The notes: generated by a model from the sequence alone, not told the origin. 45,314 nucleotides of DNA from an uncultured Oscillospiraceae bacterium (GCA_944387075.1 CALXDO010000104.1:1-45314), one strand, 5' to 3'; positions 35,459 through 44,467 are shown, counted from the first letter of the stretch. Program-made: numbers and translations.

Positions 35459-37759
35459 ATGTCTGAACGCTACGATCCTCAACGGCCCAACTACTCGTTG
35501 GACGAGATTCTGGCCGAGTTTGGCTCTGGGGCCTCACCGTCGGAGGAGACCCAGCTGGAGCCCCCGTCGCAATCCAACTCCCTCCAAGATCCCAAAAATC
35601 TGGAGGCCATTCAACAGCTGAAAAAACGCCTGGAAGTACGCCCTCCATCCCAGGAAGACTCTGAACCCACGTCCCAGTCCTCCTCGGAGGCAGGTGTGCA
35701 GGCCGATGACCTGCAGCCCGACTCTGCCCAAGAAACCGATGCCAAGGTCAAGGTGGTACGGTTCCCCGACAAACCATCCAAACAATCCCCTTCATCCGGG
35801 CCGGAACCGGCCCCATTTTCCAAAAAAGGTTCGGCACCCCGCCGCATGCAGGGGACATCCCCCGGGTCCTCGTCCATGCCGGTCATCCAGCCTGCCTCCC
35901 TTCTGCGCAATTTGGGTGCTCGTCTGTCCACCCTCCAGCGGCGGGCAGACCACTATGCCGACCATATGTACGACCAGGCGGAGCCGGACTCCGAGACGGT
36001 AAAAGCGGAGACCTATCTCCCCGGTGTGGATCAGGAAGCCCCACCTGCACCTCCCAAAAAGCCAAAGAAGGTCAAACCGCCCAAGCCCGCCCGGGTGAAG
36101 CCGGTCAAGCCCCCTCCCCCGGACACTCCTCCCATTGAACTGGCCGCCCGCTATCAAAAAGGGCTGAAATCTCGCCGCAAACGGGTCACGGCCGGATGGT
36201 TTTTGAGCATTCTGGCCATTCTTATCTCTGTCCCCGTGCCCATCTCCCTATCCATTTCCCTGTCTGAGATAAGCCTGCCCCAGCTCAAGGCCTGGATTCT
36301 CTGCGGCCTGCTGGCCATGGTGGGCATGTTGTGTATGGAAATTCTTGTGGTAGGATTTGCACGCCTGTTCCAGCTTCGGCCACGGGCAGAGTCCCTATTG
36401 GCTCTGGCCTGGCTGTTTTCCCTGCTGGATGGTCTCACCTTCAGCATATGGCCCCAGCGGGGAGACACTTTGCCCTGCTGTGCCGTCACCGCTTTGGGCC
36501 TGTGCATGGCCATGTGGGGCCGCTGCCTGCGCCAACAGGGGGATCGGCTGTCCGCCAAGGCCGCGGCCCAGACCCGCGCCCCCTATGTGGTGTCCCTAGA
36601 CGAGGACAAGTGGAATCACCGTCCGGCCTATTGCAAGTGGGCGGGCACCCCCCGAGGCTTTGGCTCCCAGCTGCAAATGGAGGATGGCGCTCAAAAAGCT
36701 TATTCCATTGCCACCCCTTTCTTCTTGGTGGCCTGTGTGGTGTGTGCGCTTCTCTCCTCGGTGGCCCAACAGGCTCCCCAGCGTTTCATCTGGGCTGCCT
36801 CCGCCTCCTTTACCGCTGCGGCCTCCTATTCTGCCCTGTTGGCCTATGCCCTCCCCTATCGAAAGCTGGCCGCCCGCTTGTACAAGGCCGGGGCCGCCAT
36901 GGCCGGTTGGGCCGGAGTCTCCCGCTGCCGCCACGCCGGTATCATCCTCACCGACGGAGACTTGTTCCCCCGGGGCACCATTCAGGTGTCCCACTTTGAG
37001 CTCTACGGCAACATTCCCAAGGAGAAGGCGGTGTCCTACACCGCCACCCTGCTGAAAGTCGCCGACTGCGACCTCACCCAGCCCTTTTACAAGCTGTTAC
37101 AGTCCACCGGCGCCCTCTACCGGGAGGCCTCCGGCGTCCGGTTCCACGAGGGCGGCATCACCGGCATCATCCACAACCACGACATCATTGTGGGCACCTC
37201 GGATTTCATGCACCTGGTGGACATCCCCCTGCCCCGGAGTTTGAAGGTCAAGCACGCCATTTTCTGCGCCATTGACGGCAAACTGGCGGCGATGTTCCCG
37301 GTGAGCTACTCCATGCCCTCGGCGGTGCGCCCCAGTCTGTCCACCCTCATCGGGCTGAAGGTCACCCCCATTTTGGCCACCCGGGACCCCAACCTGACCC
37401 CCTCCCTGCTGGATCAGAAGTTCAAGCTTCCGGTGGATAAGATGGAGTTTCCCTCCACCGACCGCCGCCGAGAGCTGTCTGACCCCAGACAGAATCACTC
37501 CACACAGCCGGTGGCACTGCTCTCTCGGGAGGGCGTGGGCGTGTTTTGCGACACCGTGCTGGGCTGCCGCCGCCTGCGCTGGGCCACCCGCCTGAGCCTG
37601 GGCTTTTCTCTGGCCGGGTCCATTCTAGGCGTTCTTCTCACCTTCTTCCTCACATACTCCGGGTCCTATGCGGCCCTGAGCCCGATGAACTTTCTCATCT
37701 TCATGGTGGCCTGGCTGGTGCCGGAGCTGCTGGTGGCAGGCTGGGTGAACCAGTACTAG
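35459..37759 (+). CDS. Large membrane protein resembling a degenerate P-type ATPase, with long disordered N-terminus
   Basis: A 766-residue protein I cannot assign to a named family. Residues 1-230 are low-complexity and charged: SYSLDEILAEFG-like start, Ser/Pro/Glu-rich stretches, then a Lys/Pro segment (APPKKPKKVKPPKPARVK). About eight hydrophobic helices follow (near 247-270, 276-298, 305-320, 338-355, 415-433, 443-465, 700-725, 735-755). The long cytoplasmic part between helices 6 and 7 (470-690) follows P-type ATPase order: a stretch CRHAGIILTDGDLFPRGTIQ where DKTGT should be (residues 494-513), an N-domain-like GGITGIIHNHDIIVGTSDFM, then ATRDPNLTP where TGD is expected (Thr641-Asp643). 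The phosphorylation Asp context and GDGxND are absent, so pumping is unlikely. It is co-directional with rlmB (24-base gap) and has AAAGGAG upstream. Confidence 0.75.
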   Translation: MSERYDPQRPNYSLDEILAEFGSGASPSEETQLEPPSQSNSLQDPKNLEAIQQLKKRLEVRPPSQEDSEPTSQSSSEAGVQADDLQPDSAQETDAKVKVVRFPDKPSKQSPSSGPEPAPFSKKGSAPRRMQGTSPGSSSMPVIQPASLLRNLGARLSTLQRRADHYADHMYDQAEPDSETVKAETYLPGVDQEAPPAPPKKPKKVKPPKPARVKPVKPPPPDTPPIELAARYQKGLKSRRKRVTAGWFLSILAILISVPVPISLSISLSEISLPQLKAWILCGLLAMVGMLCMEILVVGFARLFQLRPRAESLLALAWLFSLLDGLTFSIWPQRGDTLPCCAVTALGLCMAMWGRCLRQQGDRLSAKAAAQTRAPYVVSLDEDKWNHRPAYCKWAGTPRGFGSQLQMEDGAQKAYSIATPFFLVACVVCALLSSVAQQAPQRFIWAASASFTAAASYSALLAYALPYRKLAARLYKAGAAMAGWAGVSRCRHAGIILTDGDLFPRGTIQVSHFELYGNIPKEKAVSYTATLLKVADCDLTQPFYKLLQSTGALYREASGVRFHEGGITGIIHNHDIIVGTSDFMHLVDIPLPRSLKVKHAIFCAIDGKLAAMFPVSYSMPSAVRPSLSTLIGLKVTPILATRDPNLTPSLLDQKFKLPVDKMEFPSTDRRRELSDPRQNHSTQPVALLSREGVGVFCDTVLGCRRLRWATRLSLGFSLAGSILGVLLTFFLTYSGSYAALSPMNFLIFMVAWLVPELLVAGWVNQY

Positions 37760-37860
37760 CCGATTTTACAACGCCGATCCCCCTCGAGAAAATATGGTTT
37801 GCCTCTCTGTGGGTTTCATGGCCCCACACGCCTCAATCCGGGAGACGAGGCTTGCCAAAG

Positions 37861-37905
37861 AAGAAACGTACGATCAGCTTGGGCTGACCGTACGTTTCTT
37901 CTTTG
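37861..37905. terminator. Bidirectional terminator
   Basis: AAGAAACGTACGATCAGC, four-base loop, GCTGACCGTACGTTTCTT, then CTTTGG (one mismatch in an 18-bp stem). It lies between convergent genes. The rest of the 37760-37860 gap shows nothing recognisable. Confidence 0.8.
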
Positions 37906-37914
37906 GATGGTGCC

Positions 37915-39648
37915 TTAGTGGCGGCGCTGCTTATGCACCAGGGTCACACCGAACCACAGGCATGCAGCAGAAGCCAGAGCTGCCCCGTACAGCCCCAATT
38001 GTGCGTTGTCTCCAGTCTCCGGTACCCCATCCGGGGCCTGCGTAGACGGAGCCGCTGGGGTCTGGGTAGGCTTCGTCTCCGGAGTCTGGGTAGCCTGCAC
38101 CTCAGGGGTGGGAGTGGGCTGCACTTCGGGGGTCGGAGTGGGCTGCACCTCCACCCTCTTTAGGGCAGCCATGGCTGTCTCTAGGGCCTGGACAGCTTGA
38201 TCCACCTCTGCCTGGGTGGCGTCCGCTTTCTCTGCCACCGTCTTGGCTGCCGCCAGAGCTGCACGGAAGGCATCCTTGCCCTGCTCCTGATACTGCTCCA
38301 AGTCTAAGGCGTCTGCTTGGGCAATGGCGGCGTTCAACGCCGTCTTATCTGCCGACTTCGGAGCGATGTTCACCTGGAACGCCACGACGGAGTGGGGCTG
38401 CATGGTATACTCCAGGGTCTCCTCCTGGCAGGCGAGCGTAAACTCCTGGGCCTTCACGTTGTCGGGATTGGCCAGCGAGTTGATGGAGTATACGTCCTCA
38501 CTCTCCAGCTTCATTCCCTGGATGGTCTTCCCCTCCAGGGACACCCCATCCACCTGGATGGAAATGGTCTTTTCCTTATCCCGCTCCGCATTCACAGCGA
38601 TGACGTAGAGGTTCCCCTGGTCGTCCTTGGTGGCCATACTGTTGATGGACTCCACGCTCTGGTAGAAGGTGGTGTTGCGGGTCATCTCACTGGCCACCAC
38701 CTGGGTGGAAGACATGGTATTGAAGACTTTCAGTACCTCCAGAGAGGGCGTCCCATAGTAGCTGTAGGTGCCGTCCTCGTTTTGCGTGGCCAGGATCAAG
38801 GCCTGCTTGCCCGGGCCCAGCACATCACCGGCGGGGAAGTCGATGAGGCAGTGTTTGTTGGTGTAGGCCACGCCCAAGTTCACAAACTCCATCAGATTTT
38901 CCGCAATGTACACCGCATGGGTCTGGGACTGTACCACATCCCCAGAGTGGTTGAAAATGCCATACTCCGAGATACACACATTTTTGCTTCCATCGGGCCA
39001 GTACTTGTCCAGTTCCGTCTTGCGGTTGTTGATCTGGGTGAGCACACTGGTGTCGATGGCAGCCAGAATTTTCTCATAGAACTGGGGATCGCTGTCCTGA
39101 ATCTGGCCGTTGGTGCGGGAATAGGGGTGCACAGCGATACCGTCGAACTTGCCCCCATCCGCTCCCGCCTCCGCCGAGTCGTGGATGACCCGGGCGATGT
39201 TGGCACTGGAGAAGCCGGAGTAGATCTTAATGTCTGGGTCCACTGCCTTCATGGCATCGTAGTAGTCGGCAATCCCATCCTTCTCCACCGTGTAGGTGAC
39301 CCGGATGTCACTGCCCTTGGCGGGAATGTTGCCATGGGTACCGTTCCCAAAGCGAATCTCGCCGTTTTCATCGTTGATCTGCACCACATTCTCCGGTCCC
39401 GCGGCGGTAATGTCATCCACAATGGCCCACTCCTGGTCGTCCACATAGACATGGACGCTGTCAGCCTGGACCATCTTGGACTTGTCCTCGTGCTGGGTCA
39501 CATCGTTGGCATAGCGCATGTATTTGACCTGATCGGGCGTTCCGTCGCTGTAATGGGAGGCCTTGGTCTTGTCGTTGGTGGTGTTCCAGTTGTCAAACTC
39601 CGCCACCTTCTCATTGGTGAAGGTGCGCACAGCCCCCTCCGCATACAT
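37915..39648 (-). CDS. C-terminal part of interrupted surface glycoside hydrolase (nucleophile half, FIVAR, sortase tail)
   Basis: This 577-residue frame continues the gene upstream in the same reading frame after an in-frame TAG; the only nearby start is an internal Met (MYAEGAV). It contains the second half of the catalytic barrel, with the probable nucleophile glutamate in VCISEYGIF (residue 763 of the joined protein), a beta-sandwich domain, a FIVAR-like helical module (ALNAAIAQADALDL and following), a PTPTPEVQ-type stalk, and a sorting signal: VPETGD, hydrophobic helix, KQRRH. Without the upstream half it has no signal peptide, so on its own it would not be exported and would lack the acid/base glutamate. 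It is best read as a fragment of a pseudogene or as the product of readthrough. Confidence 0.75.
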   Translation of the reverse strand: MYAEGAVRTFTNEKVAEFDNWNTTNDKTKASHYSDGTPDQVKYMRYANDVTQHEDKSKMVQADSVHVYVDDQEWAIVDDITAAGPENVVQINDENGEIRFGNGTHGNIPAKGSDIRVTYTVEKDGIADYYDAMKAVDPDIKIYSGFSSANIARVIHDSAEAGADGGKFDGIAVHPYSRTNGQIQDSDPQFYEKILAAIDTSVLTQINNRKTELDKYWPDGSKNVCISEYGIFNHSGDVVQSQTHAVYIAENLMEFVNLGVAYTNKHCLIDFPAGDVLGPGKQALILATQNEDGTYSYYGTPSLEVLKVFNTMSSTQVVASEMTRNTTFYQSVESINSMATKDDQGNLYVIAVNAERDKEKTISIQVDGVSLEGKTIQGMKLESEDVYSINSLANPDNVKAQEFTLACQEETLEYTMQPHSVVAFQVNIAPKSADKTALNAAIAQADALDLEQYQEQGKDAFRAALAAAKTVAEKADATQAEVDQAVQALETAMAALKRVEVQPTPTPEVQPTPTPEVQATQTPETKPTQTPAAPSTQAPDGVPETGDNAQLGLYGAALASAACLWFGVTLVHKQRRH

Positions 39649-39693
39649 TTTGGCGTAAGTATCGTTGCTGCCCGACCAGGAGTTGGGGTCATT

Positions 39694-39696
39694 CTA
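39694..39696 (-). other. In-frame amber (TAG) codon interrupting the glycosidase
   Basis: The codon between GRGYWM and NDPNSWSG reads TAG. Both sides are in the same frame, with continuous protein-like sequence and no frameshift. TAG serves as an ordinary stop in other genes here (for example at 1178-1180, 27874-27876 and 37757-37759), so a reassigned codon is unlikely. Confidence 0.9.
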
Positions 39697-41253
39697 CATC
39701 CAGTAGCCCCGTCCCTCATCCACCTCATTGCCGATTTCGAACTGGGTCACACCGTAGGGCTCGGGGTGCCCGTTGTCCGCCCGTACTGCTGCCCAGTCAA
39801 TCCCGCCGTTGGGATTCTCCCCCACCTCACAGTTTAGATACTCCACGAGATCGGCCGCATCTTGGGCGGAGCCGTTGCCGAAGTTGTAGACATAGACCAT
39901 CTCGCCGCCCATCTCATCAATGATGTATCGGGCTGCCTCGTCCACACCGAAATTTGGGGTGATGGCAGGCTCATCCCAGTTTCCGTGAATGGTGGTCTGG
40001 CGGGTCTCCCCAATGGATCGCTTCCAGTCAAACAGGTTGGAAACGATGCCGCCGGGATAACGAATGGAACCGAACTGTGCAGAGTCTGAGAGAGCCTGGA
40101 ACTCGGGATAGAGCCGGCCATTTTCCGTATCCCAAGAGCCGTATCCGTCCATGTGATAGCGGTGGTTGACACCGAACATATACTCGGGGATCTGGCGCAC
40201 CACCTCATTGGGGTCGATGCGGATGCCCACAGGCAGGGCGTTCACCGCCTGCTCATAGGCCTGAATGGCGGCGACGAGGGCCGTGTAAGCCGCCTGAACT
40301 TCCTCATAGGTGCTGTTCGGATCGAGAGCCTTGGCAGATGCCAGCGCAGATGCCAGCGACTGGGCAATCTCTCCGTCCCGATCCAGTGCCCCCTCATCCA
40401 GCAGCGCCTGGGCGGCGGTGATGCTGCTTTGCATCTGCTGGTACACCAGGGCTGCCCTGTGCTCGGCATACAGGGCCTGCACCAGGCCCTCGTCTGCGGC
40501 CTTGTTGTAGATGCGGATGCTGTCCATATCACCGGTAAAGGAATAGCCGGTGTTGGGATTCTTGTGGCAGCCGAACTGGAGGTCGGTGACGGCATTCACC
40601 AAACTGCTCACGGCGATGTCCTGATCTATGACAGCTTCCCCATTGAGGTACACCTTGAATCCATTTTCCGTTCCAGAGGTGTTTTCCCCGGTGATGACAA
40701 CGTGGTTCCAAGCGTCATAATCTATGGTATCTTGGGCCAGAATGTCCGCCCCGCCCACAAACGTGCCCAGGCTCTTGTTCTTGGCCAGCAGCACCGACCT
40801 GCCGTTGCCAGTCTGCTGTACCACATTGATGCTGGTGTTGCTGGTGGGGGAGTCGGCGGCAAACTTCACCCACAGCGAAATGGTGTAGTTCTGGGCGCTA
40901 TTGAGGATCTGGGAAATCTTCATGTAACTCTCGGCCTGTTGTCCCTCAAAGTGCAGTCCAGCGCCGGAAATTCCCGTACCCTCGGTGATACTCGTGCTGT
41001 TTGCCGAGGCCAGGGAGCCCAGCACACCGTTAAACTTCTCCCCGGTGGCAGCCAGATTCTCCACACTGCGCTGGCTGAGGTTCAGTGTGCCGCCATCAAA
41101 GCTATACCAAGCCTGCAACTGATCCTCCAGCACATCTTCCCCGGCGGTATTGCCCCGGGCCATGGGCACCATGGAGATCATCAGTGCCACACTGGCGGCA
41201 ATGGCACCTGCTCTGGTGATGCCACGCCTTGCTCTTCTCTGCTTCTGATCCAT
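39694..41253 (-). CDS. N-terminal part of interrupted surface glycoside hydrolase (LamG-like, FIVAR, first half of catalytic barrel)
   Basis: A 519-residue frame that ends at an internal TAG. It has a twin-basic signal peptide (MDQKQRRARRGITRAG plus hydrophobic core, 1-34), a LamG/concanavalin-like module (about 45-270: LQAWYSFDGG, ISLWVKFAADSPTSN, YDAWNHVVITGEN, MDSIRIYNKAADEGLV), a FIVAR-like three-helix module (290-340), and the start of a clan GH-A glycosidase barrel resembling alpha-L-arabinofuranosidase-type enzymes (PEYMFGVNHRYHMDGYG, SIRYPGGIVSNLFDW, QFEIGNEV with acid/base Glu510). The stop falls ten codons after this glutamate, so the truncated product cannot be active. AGGGAGGTAGAAC precedes the ATG. 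Start, promoter and secretion signal are intact, which suggests a recent mutation. Confidence 0.8.
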   Translation of the reverse strand: MDQKQRRARRGITRAGAIAASVALMISMVPMARGNTAGEDVLEDQLQAWYSFDGGTLNLSQRSVENLAATGEKFNGVLGSLASANSTSITEGTGISGAGLHFEGQQAESYMKISQILNSAQNYTISLWVKFAADSPTSNTSINVVQQTGNGRSVLLAKNKSLGTFVGGADILAQDTIDYDAWNHVVITGENTSGTENGFKVYLNGEAVIDQDIAVSSLVNAVTDLQFGCHKNPNTGYSFTGDMDSIRIYNKAADEGLVQALYAEHRAALVYQQMQSSITAAQALLDEGALDRDGEIAQSLASALASAKALDPNSTYEEVQAAYTALVAAIQAYEQAVNALPVGIRIDPNEVVRQIPEYMFGVNHRYHMDGYGSWDTENGRLYPEFQALSDSAQFGSIRYPGGIVSNLFDWKRSIGETRQTTIHGNWDEPAITPNFGVDEAARYIIDEMGGEMVYVYNFGNGSAQDAADLVEYLNCEVGENPNGGIDWAAVRADNGHPEPYGVTQFEIGNEVDEGRGYWM

Positions 41254-41312
41254 GTTCTACCTCCCTATCTTCTTTTGTTTTTATGACAAAATTTAGTCGC
41301 CAACGTCAGTCC

Positions 41313-41341
41313 ATACTATCACGCGCTTACGTTACACACAA
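41313..41341 (-). promoter_or_regulatory. Probable promoter of the interrupted glycosidase gene
   Basis: Minus strand: TTGTGT (41336-41341), 17 bp, TAGTAT (41313-41318), about 60 bases before the start codon. Confidence 0.45.
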
Positions 41342-41383
41342 TACCATATTTTCATTCTATCATTTTCTTGTCTCTTTGCACAA

Positions 41384-41432
41384 AAAGATACGCAGGATCT
41401 TAGGCTTTCCACCTAAGGCTCCTGCGTATCTT
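41384..41432 (-). terminator. Terminator of the Crp-ABC operon
   Basis: AAGATACGCAGGA and CTTAGG pair with CCTAAG and TCCTGCGTATCTT around a short loop; on the minus strand the hairpin ends in TTTTTG. Confidence 0.8.
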
Positions 41433-41456
41433 CTGTTATGGAATGGGTAACCCCAT

Positions 41457-42014
41457 TTACACCTGAATGATTCGGTGACAGTTTTCCGCCAACCTTGGCT
41501 CGTGGGCCACCAGAATTACCGGCTTGCCCAACTCCTTCAACCGCTGTAGGATGCGCTGGGCCCGCTGAGCGTCCACCCCGGTGAAGGGCTCGTCCAGCAG
41601 CAGCACCTCCCGCCCCAGAGCCAGACACCGGCCCAGGGCCAGCCGCCGGGCCATGCCCCCAGACAATGCGGCGGGGAAAGCCCCCTCCTCCCCCTCCAAT
41701 TCCACCAGGGAGAGCCATTCCTCAGGAGGTGTGGCGGCGTGGCGGGGAGCCACATCGGTGAGGTGCTGGGCCACCGTGCGCCAGGGCAGCAGCCGGTTTT
41801 CCTGGAAGAGAAAGGCGGTCTGCTCCGGGTTCAACCCGGTGACTTGTCCTTGGGTGGGGGCCATCAGCCCCCCCAACACCCGCAGCAGGGTGGTTTTTCC
41901 GCACCCGGAGGGGCCAACCAAGGCGGTAATCCCGTCCAAGGGGATGGTGAGACTCACATCATCCAGGGCCACCTTGTCTCCATAGGAAACCGTGAGATGT
42001 TCCACCTGAATCAT
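41457..42014 (-). CDS. ABC importer ATP-binding protein (nitrate/sulfonate/taurine-type)
   Basis: A 185-residue, compact ATPase with Walker [18 protein letters not shown]-loop [13 protein letters not shown], signature [18 protein letters not shown], Walker [13 protein letters not shown] and switch histidine in [13 protein letters not shown]. The Q-loop text ENRLLPW is typical of SsuB/TauB/ThiZ-type importers of the NMT1 class. It is about 50-60 residues shorter than SsuB because the C-terminal tail is missing; all catalytic motifs remain. The start overlaps the permease stop (ATGA). It is last in the operon, with a terminator 25 bases downstream. Confidence 0.9.
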   Translation of the reverse strand: MIQVEHLTVSYGDKVALDDVSLTIPLDGITALVGPSGCGKTTLLRVLGGLMAPTQGQVTGLNPEQTAFLFQENRLLPWRTVAQHLTDVAPRHAATPPEEWLSLVELEGEEGAFPAALSGGMARRLALGRCLALGREVLLLDEPFTGVDAQRAQRILQRLKELGKPVILVAHEPRLAENCHRIIQV

Positions 42015-42769
42015 ACCGTCCCCTCCTTTTTGGGCTTGAGCCACAGCCCCAGCAATCCCTCCAACACCAGAGAGAGCACCACAATCACCGCCGTCCAGGC
42101 GAACAGCTCCGGGGTCTCCAGAGCCTGTCGGGCCTGCTGGATGCTGGAGCCAATGGCCCATTTTGGGGGGCATAGCACCTCAGCAGCCACCCCAGACTTC
42201 CAGGCCAGGCCGAAGCCGTTGAGCAGCGCGGCGGTGAAATGGGGCCGTAGAGAGGGCAGGTAGATCAGGCGCAGGGTCTTGAGCAGAGAAAAGCCATAGG
42301 CCCGGGCCATTTCCAACAGCTGCCCATCCACCGCCTTGAGCCCCGCCGTCAGGCTTCCCCACACCACAGGCAGCACCATCATCCCTGCAATGAGCCCGGG
42401 AATGTTGGTGCGGGTCACCCACAGGTACACCAATAAGATAAAAGACACCACCGGCGTGGCCCGCAGCACCCGGATGGCGGGGGAAAACACCCAGTCCGCC
42501 CAGGTGCAAAAGTGGGTGAGAAAGGCCAACGCCGTGCCCAGCACCACCCCGCCCACCAGGCCGGATATGACGCGCAGCAAGGTATACCCAGCGGAGAGCC
42601 AAAACGCCCCGGTGCCGGACAACTCCACCAGACACCGTGCCACGGAGGCCGGGGCAGGCAGCAGCAATTCCCGTCCCACCCAGCCAGACGCAAGCTGCCA
42701 TACCCCCAGCCAGACGACCAGGGGTACGGCAATGCGCAAGATAGGTTTTACGGAAGATTTAGGGGACAT
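42011..42769 (-). CDS. ABC importer permease (SsuC/TauC/ThiX-type)
   Basis: A 252-residue permease with about six helices and the BPD-transporter EAA loop [20 protein letters not shown] (the glycine and LP are conserved). It opens with [20 protein letters not shown], typical for the nitrate/sulfonate class, and ends [17 protein letters not shown]. The start is ambiguous: ATG 42769 (overlap of 11 bases with the binding-protein gene) was chosen; ATG 42784 is an alternative with a GGAGC upstream. It is encoded between the lipoprotein and the ATPase, so the three form one importer. The substrate is not evident. Confidence 0.88.
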   Translation of the reverse strand: MSPKSSVKPILRIAVPLVVWLGVWQLASGWVGRELLLPAPASVARCLVELSGTGAFWLSAGYTLLRVISGLVGGVVLGTALAFLTHFCTWADWVFSPAIRVLRATPVVSFILLVYLWVTRTNIPGLIAGMMVLPVVWGSLTAGLKAVDGQLLEMARAYGFSLLKTLRLIYLPSLRPHFTAALLNGFGLAWKSGVAAEVLCPPKWAIGSSIQQARQALETPELFAWTAVIVVLSLVLEGLLGLWLKPKKEGTV

Positions 42770-43799
42770 AGTAGATGCCGTCATCCGGTACCGCTCCGCC
42801 CACAGAGGTAGGATCAATGGAATCCAGCACCTCATAGTAGCCGTTGATGGCAGGCTTCATGTCGGCCCCGGACACAAACACCAGATTGCACTGGGGAATG
42901 GCCTGCTGGGCAATGGCGGCGGAAGGGGCAATGCCGAAGTCTGCCACCAGCTGTCCCGCCTCCTGGGCGTTGTCCTTGACGTAGTTCACCGAGGCCTCAT
43001 ACTCCTTCAGGAAGGCATCCACGGCCTGGGGGTGCTCCTCCACAAAGTCGGCGCGGGCCACCACCGCGGACATGATGAGCTGGCTGCCGTTGTCCAGGTC
43101 ATTCCAGGCGCGGGTGAGGTCGATGGCATCCCGCACGCTGCCCTTGCTCTGGGCAATGGCGGCAGTGGCGGCAGGCACGGGGAGCATGGCGGTCTCAATC
43201 TCGCCAGAAATCAGCTTGGCACTGATTTCGGTGGGGTCGGCAAAGACAATCTCCACATCCTGGTCGGGATTCAGGCCGTTTTCGGTGAGCAGGTGGCGGA
43301 GAATGTACTCCGGGTTGGCTCCCTGTCCGGTGGCATAGATGGTCTTGCCCTTCAAATCGGCCATGGACTGGATGGCGGTGCCCCCATTGCTCTCCAGAAT
43401 GTGGAGCACGCCCTGGGTGCCCAGCGCCAGAATGCGGATGTCACCCTCGGTCTTGTTGTACAGGTTGGCCGCCACGTTGGAGGCCACCATGGCAATGTCG
43501 TACTCCCCATCGGCGGCGGTGAGGCCCGCCACCAGTTCGTTGTTGTCGCTGGCAATGGTGTACTTATAGTCGTTGACGGTCTCGCCCTTATCGCTGTCCG
43601 AGAGCAGCTTGGCCGCTCCGATGCCGGTGGGGCCGGAGAGTACCGCCAGGCGCACCGTCTCCCCCTGGAACACTTCCTCCGTGGTCTGTGCGCTGGGGGT
43701 GGCCTCCGAAGAGGTCTTGGGGTTGGCCGCAGAGCAGCCCATCAGCCCCACGGACAGGGCCACAGCCATGAGCATGGCAATCACATTTCTACGTTTCAT
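42759..43799 (-). CDS. ABC importer substrate-binding lipoprotein (NMT1/THI5-like)
   Basis: A 346-residue secreted lipoprotein: basic start MKRRNV, hydrophobic core, lipobox LMGC with Cys22, then a Ser/Thr-rich linker. The mature part has the periplasmic-binding-protein type 2 pattern of NMT1-like proteins (VRLAVLSGPTGIGAAKLL, YDIAMVASNVAANLYN, LKGKTIYATGQGANPEYILR, EIETAMLPVPAATAA). GPTGIGAAKL near the N-terminus and GKTIYATGQGANPE are seen in binding proteins of ABC systems for thiamine precursors, sulfonates or metal-related ligands; none can be singled out. The start has GGAAGG eight bases upstream; a longer frame begins close to the Crp stop. It is second gene of the operon, 20 bases after the Crp gene. 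Confidence 0.9.
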   Translation of the reverse strand: MKRRNVIAMLMAVALSVGLMGCSAANPKTSSEATPSAQTTEEVFQGETVRLAVLSGPTGIGAAKLLSDSDKGETVNDYKYTIASDNNELVAGLTAADGEYDIAMVASNVAANLYNKTEGDIRILALGTQGVLHILESNGGTAIQSMADLKGKTIYATGQGANPEYILRHLLTENGLNPDQDVEIVFADPTEISAKLISGEIETAMLPVPAATAAIAQSKGSVRDAIDLTRAWNDLDNGSQLIMSAVVARADFVEEHPQAVDAFLKEYEASVNYVKDNAQEAGQLVADFGIAPSAAIAQQAIPQCNLVFVSGADMKPAINGYYEVLDSIDPTSVGGAVPDDGIYYVP

Positions 43800-43819
43800 T
43801 GGGTTTCTTCCTTTCCTGG

Positions 43820-44455
43820 TCATAGGTTTGCGTATTCCCTTAGACGGAGGGCACCCGTAATGTGGATGGTCTTTCCGTCCCGGGAGATGAGCCCCTCCTC
43901 TTCCAGCGCCTCAAAGGCCCGGTAGAGGGTGGCGCGCCCCACGGCAATGCGCTGGCACAGCTGGGTGGCGGACAGGGTGACGTTGCCCCCCTGGTCCTGC
44001 GCCGTAAGCAGGTATTGGGCCAGACGGATTTGGGAACGGCTGGCACACAGGGTGTCCAGCCGCCGGCTGAGAAACTGGATGCGCCCGGAGAGATACATGA
44101 CATAGTTCTCCGCAAAGGCTCCGCTGGTGTGCAGCAGCTTCCGCACCTGCTCCTGGCCAATGAGCAACACCGTACAGGCAGTGAGGGCTGTCAGCGTGGT
44201 GGGATAACGCTGGGTCGTCTGAAACAGCGCAGCCGCCCCAAACACATCCCCCTGCTCCAGCACCGACATGAGCATCTGCTCCCGGCGCACCTGCACCCGA
44301 CCCCGCAGCAGCACACCCAGACAGCGGCGGAATTGCTGGGGCTGGTAGATGGTCTCCCCTTTGGCAATGTCCAGCCGGTGGGCCTGCTCCCGCACTTCCT
44401 CCAAAATCGGAGCTTCCACCCCGGCAAACAGAGGATGGGTTTCCATATTTTCCAT
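43820..44455 (-). CDS. Crp/Fnr-family transcriptional regulator
   Basis: A 211-residue regulator with an N-terminal cyclic-nucleotide-binding-like beta roll (GETIYQPQQFRRCLGVLLRG, LEQGDVFGAAALF), a long dimer helix (AFAENYVMYLSGRIQFLSRR) and a C-terminal winged helix (SATQLCQRIAVGRATLYRAF, EALEEEGLISRDGKTIHI). It lacks the N-terminal cysteine cluster of Fnr; internal cysteines are scattered, so oxygen sensing by a 4Fe-4S cluster is not supported. The start at 44455 has GGTGGAG upstream. It heads the ABC importer operon, and a perfect palindrome lies on its promoter, which suggests autoregulation. The ligand is unknown. Confidence 0.9.
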   Translation of the reverse strand: MENMETHPLFAGVEAPILEEVREQAHRLDIAKGETIYQPQQFRRCLGVLLRGRVQVRREQMLMSVLEQGDVFGAAALFQTTQRYPTTLTALTACTVLLIGQEQVRKLLHTSGAFAENYVMYLSGRIQFLSRRLDTLCASRSQIRLAQYLLTAQDQGGNVTLSATQLCQRIAVGRATLYRAFEALEEEGLISRDGKTIHITGALRLREYANL

Positions 44456-44467
44456 ATCTCCACCCCA

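Noticed and set aside
39694..39696. TAG read as pyrrolysine
   Set aside because: No pylT, pylS or methylamine methyltransferase context is visible, and other genes here end in TAG. A nonsense mutation or sequencing error is simpler, although not proven.
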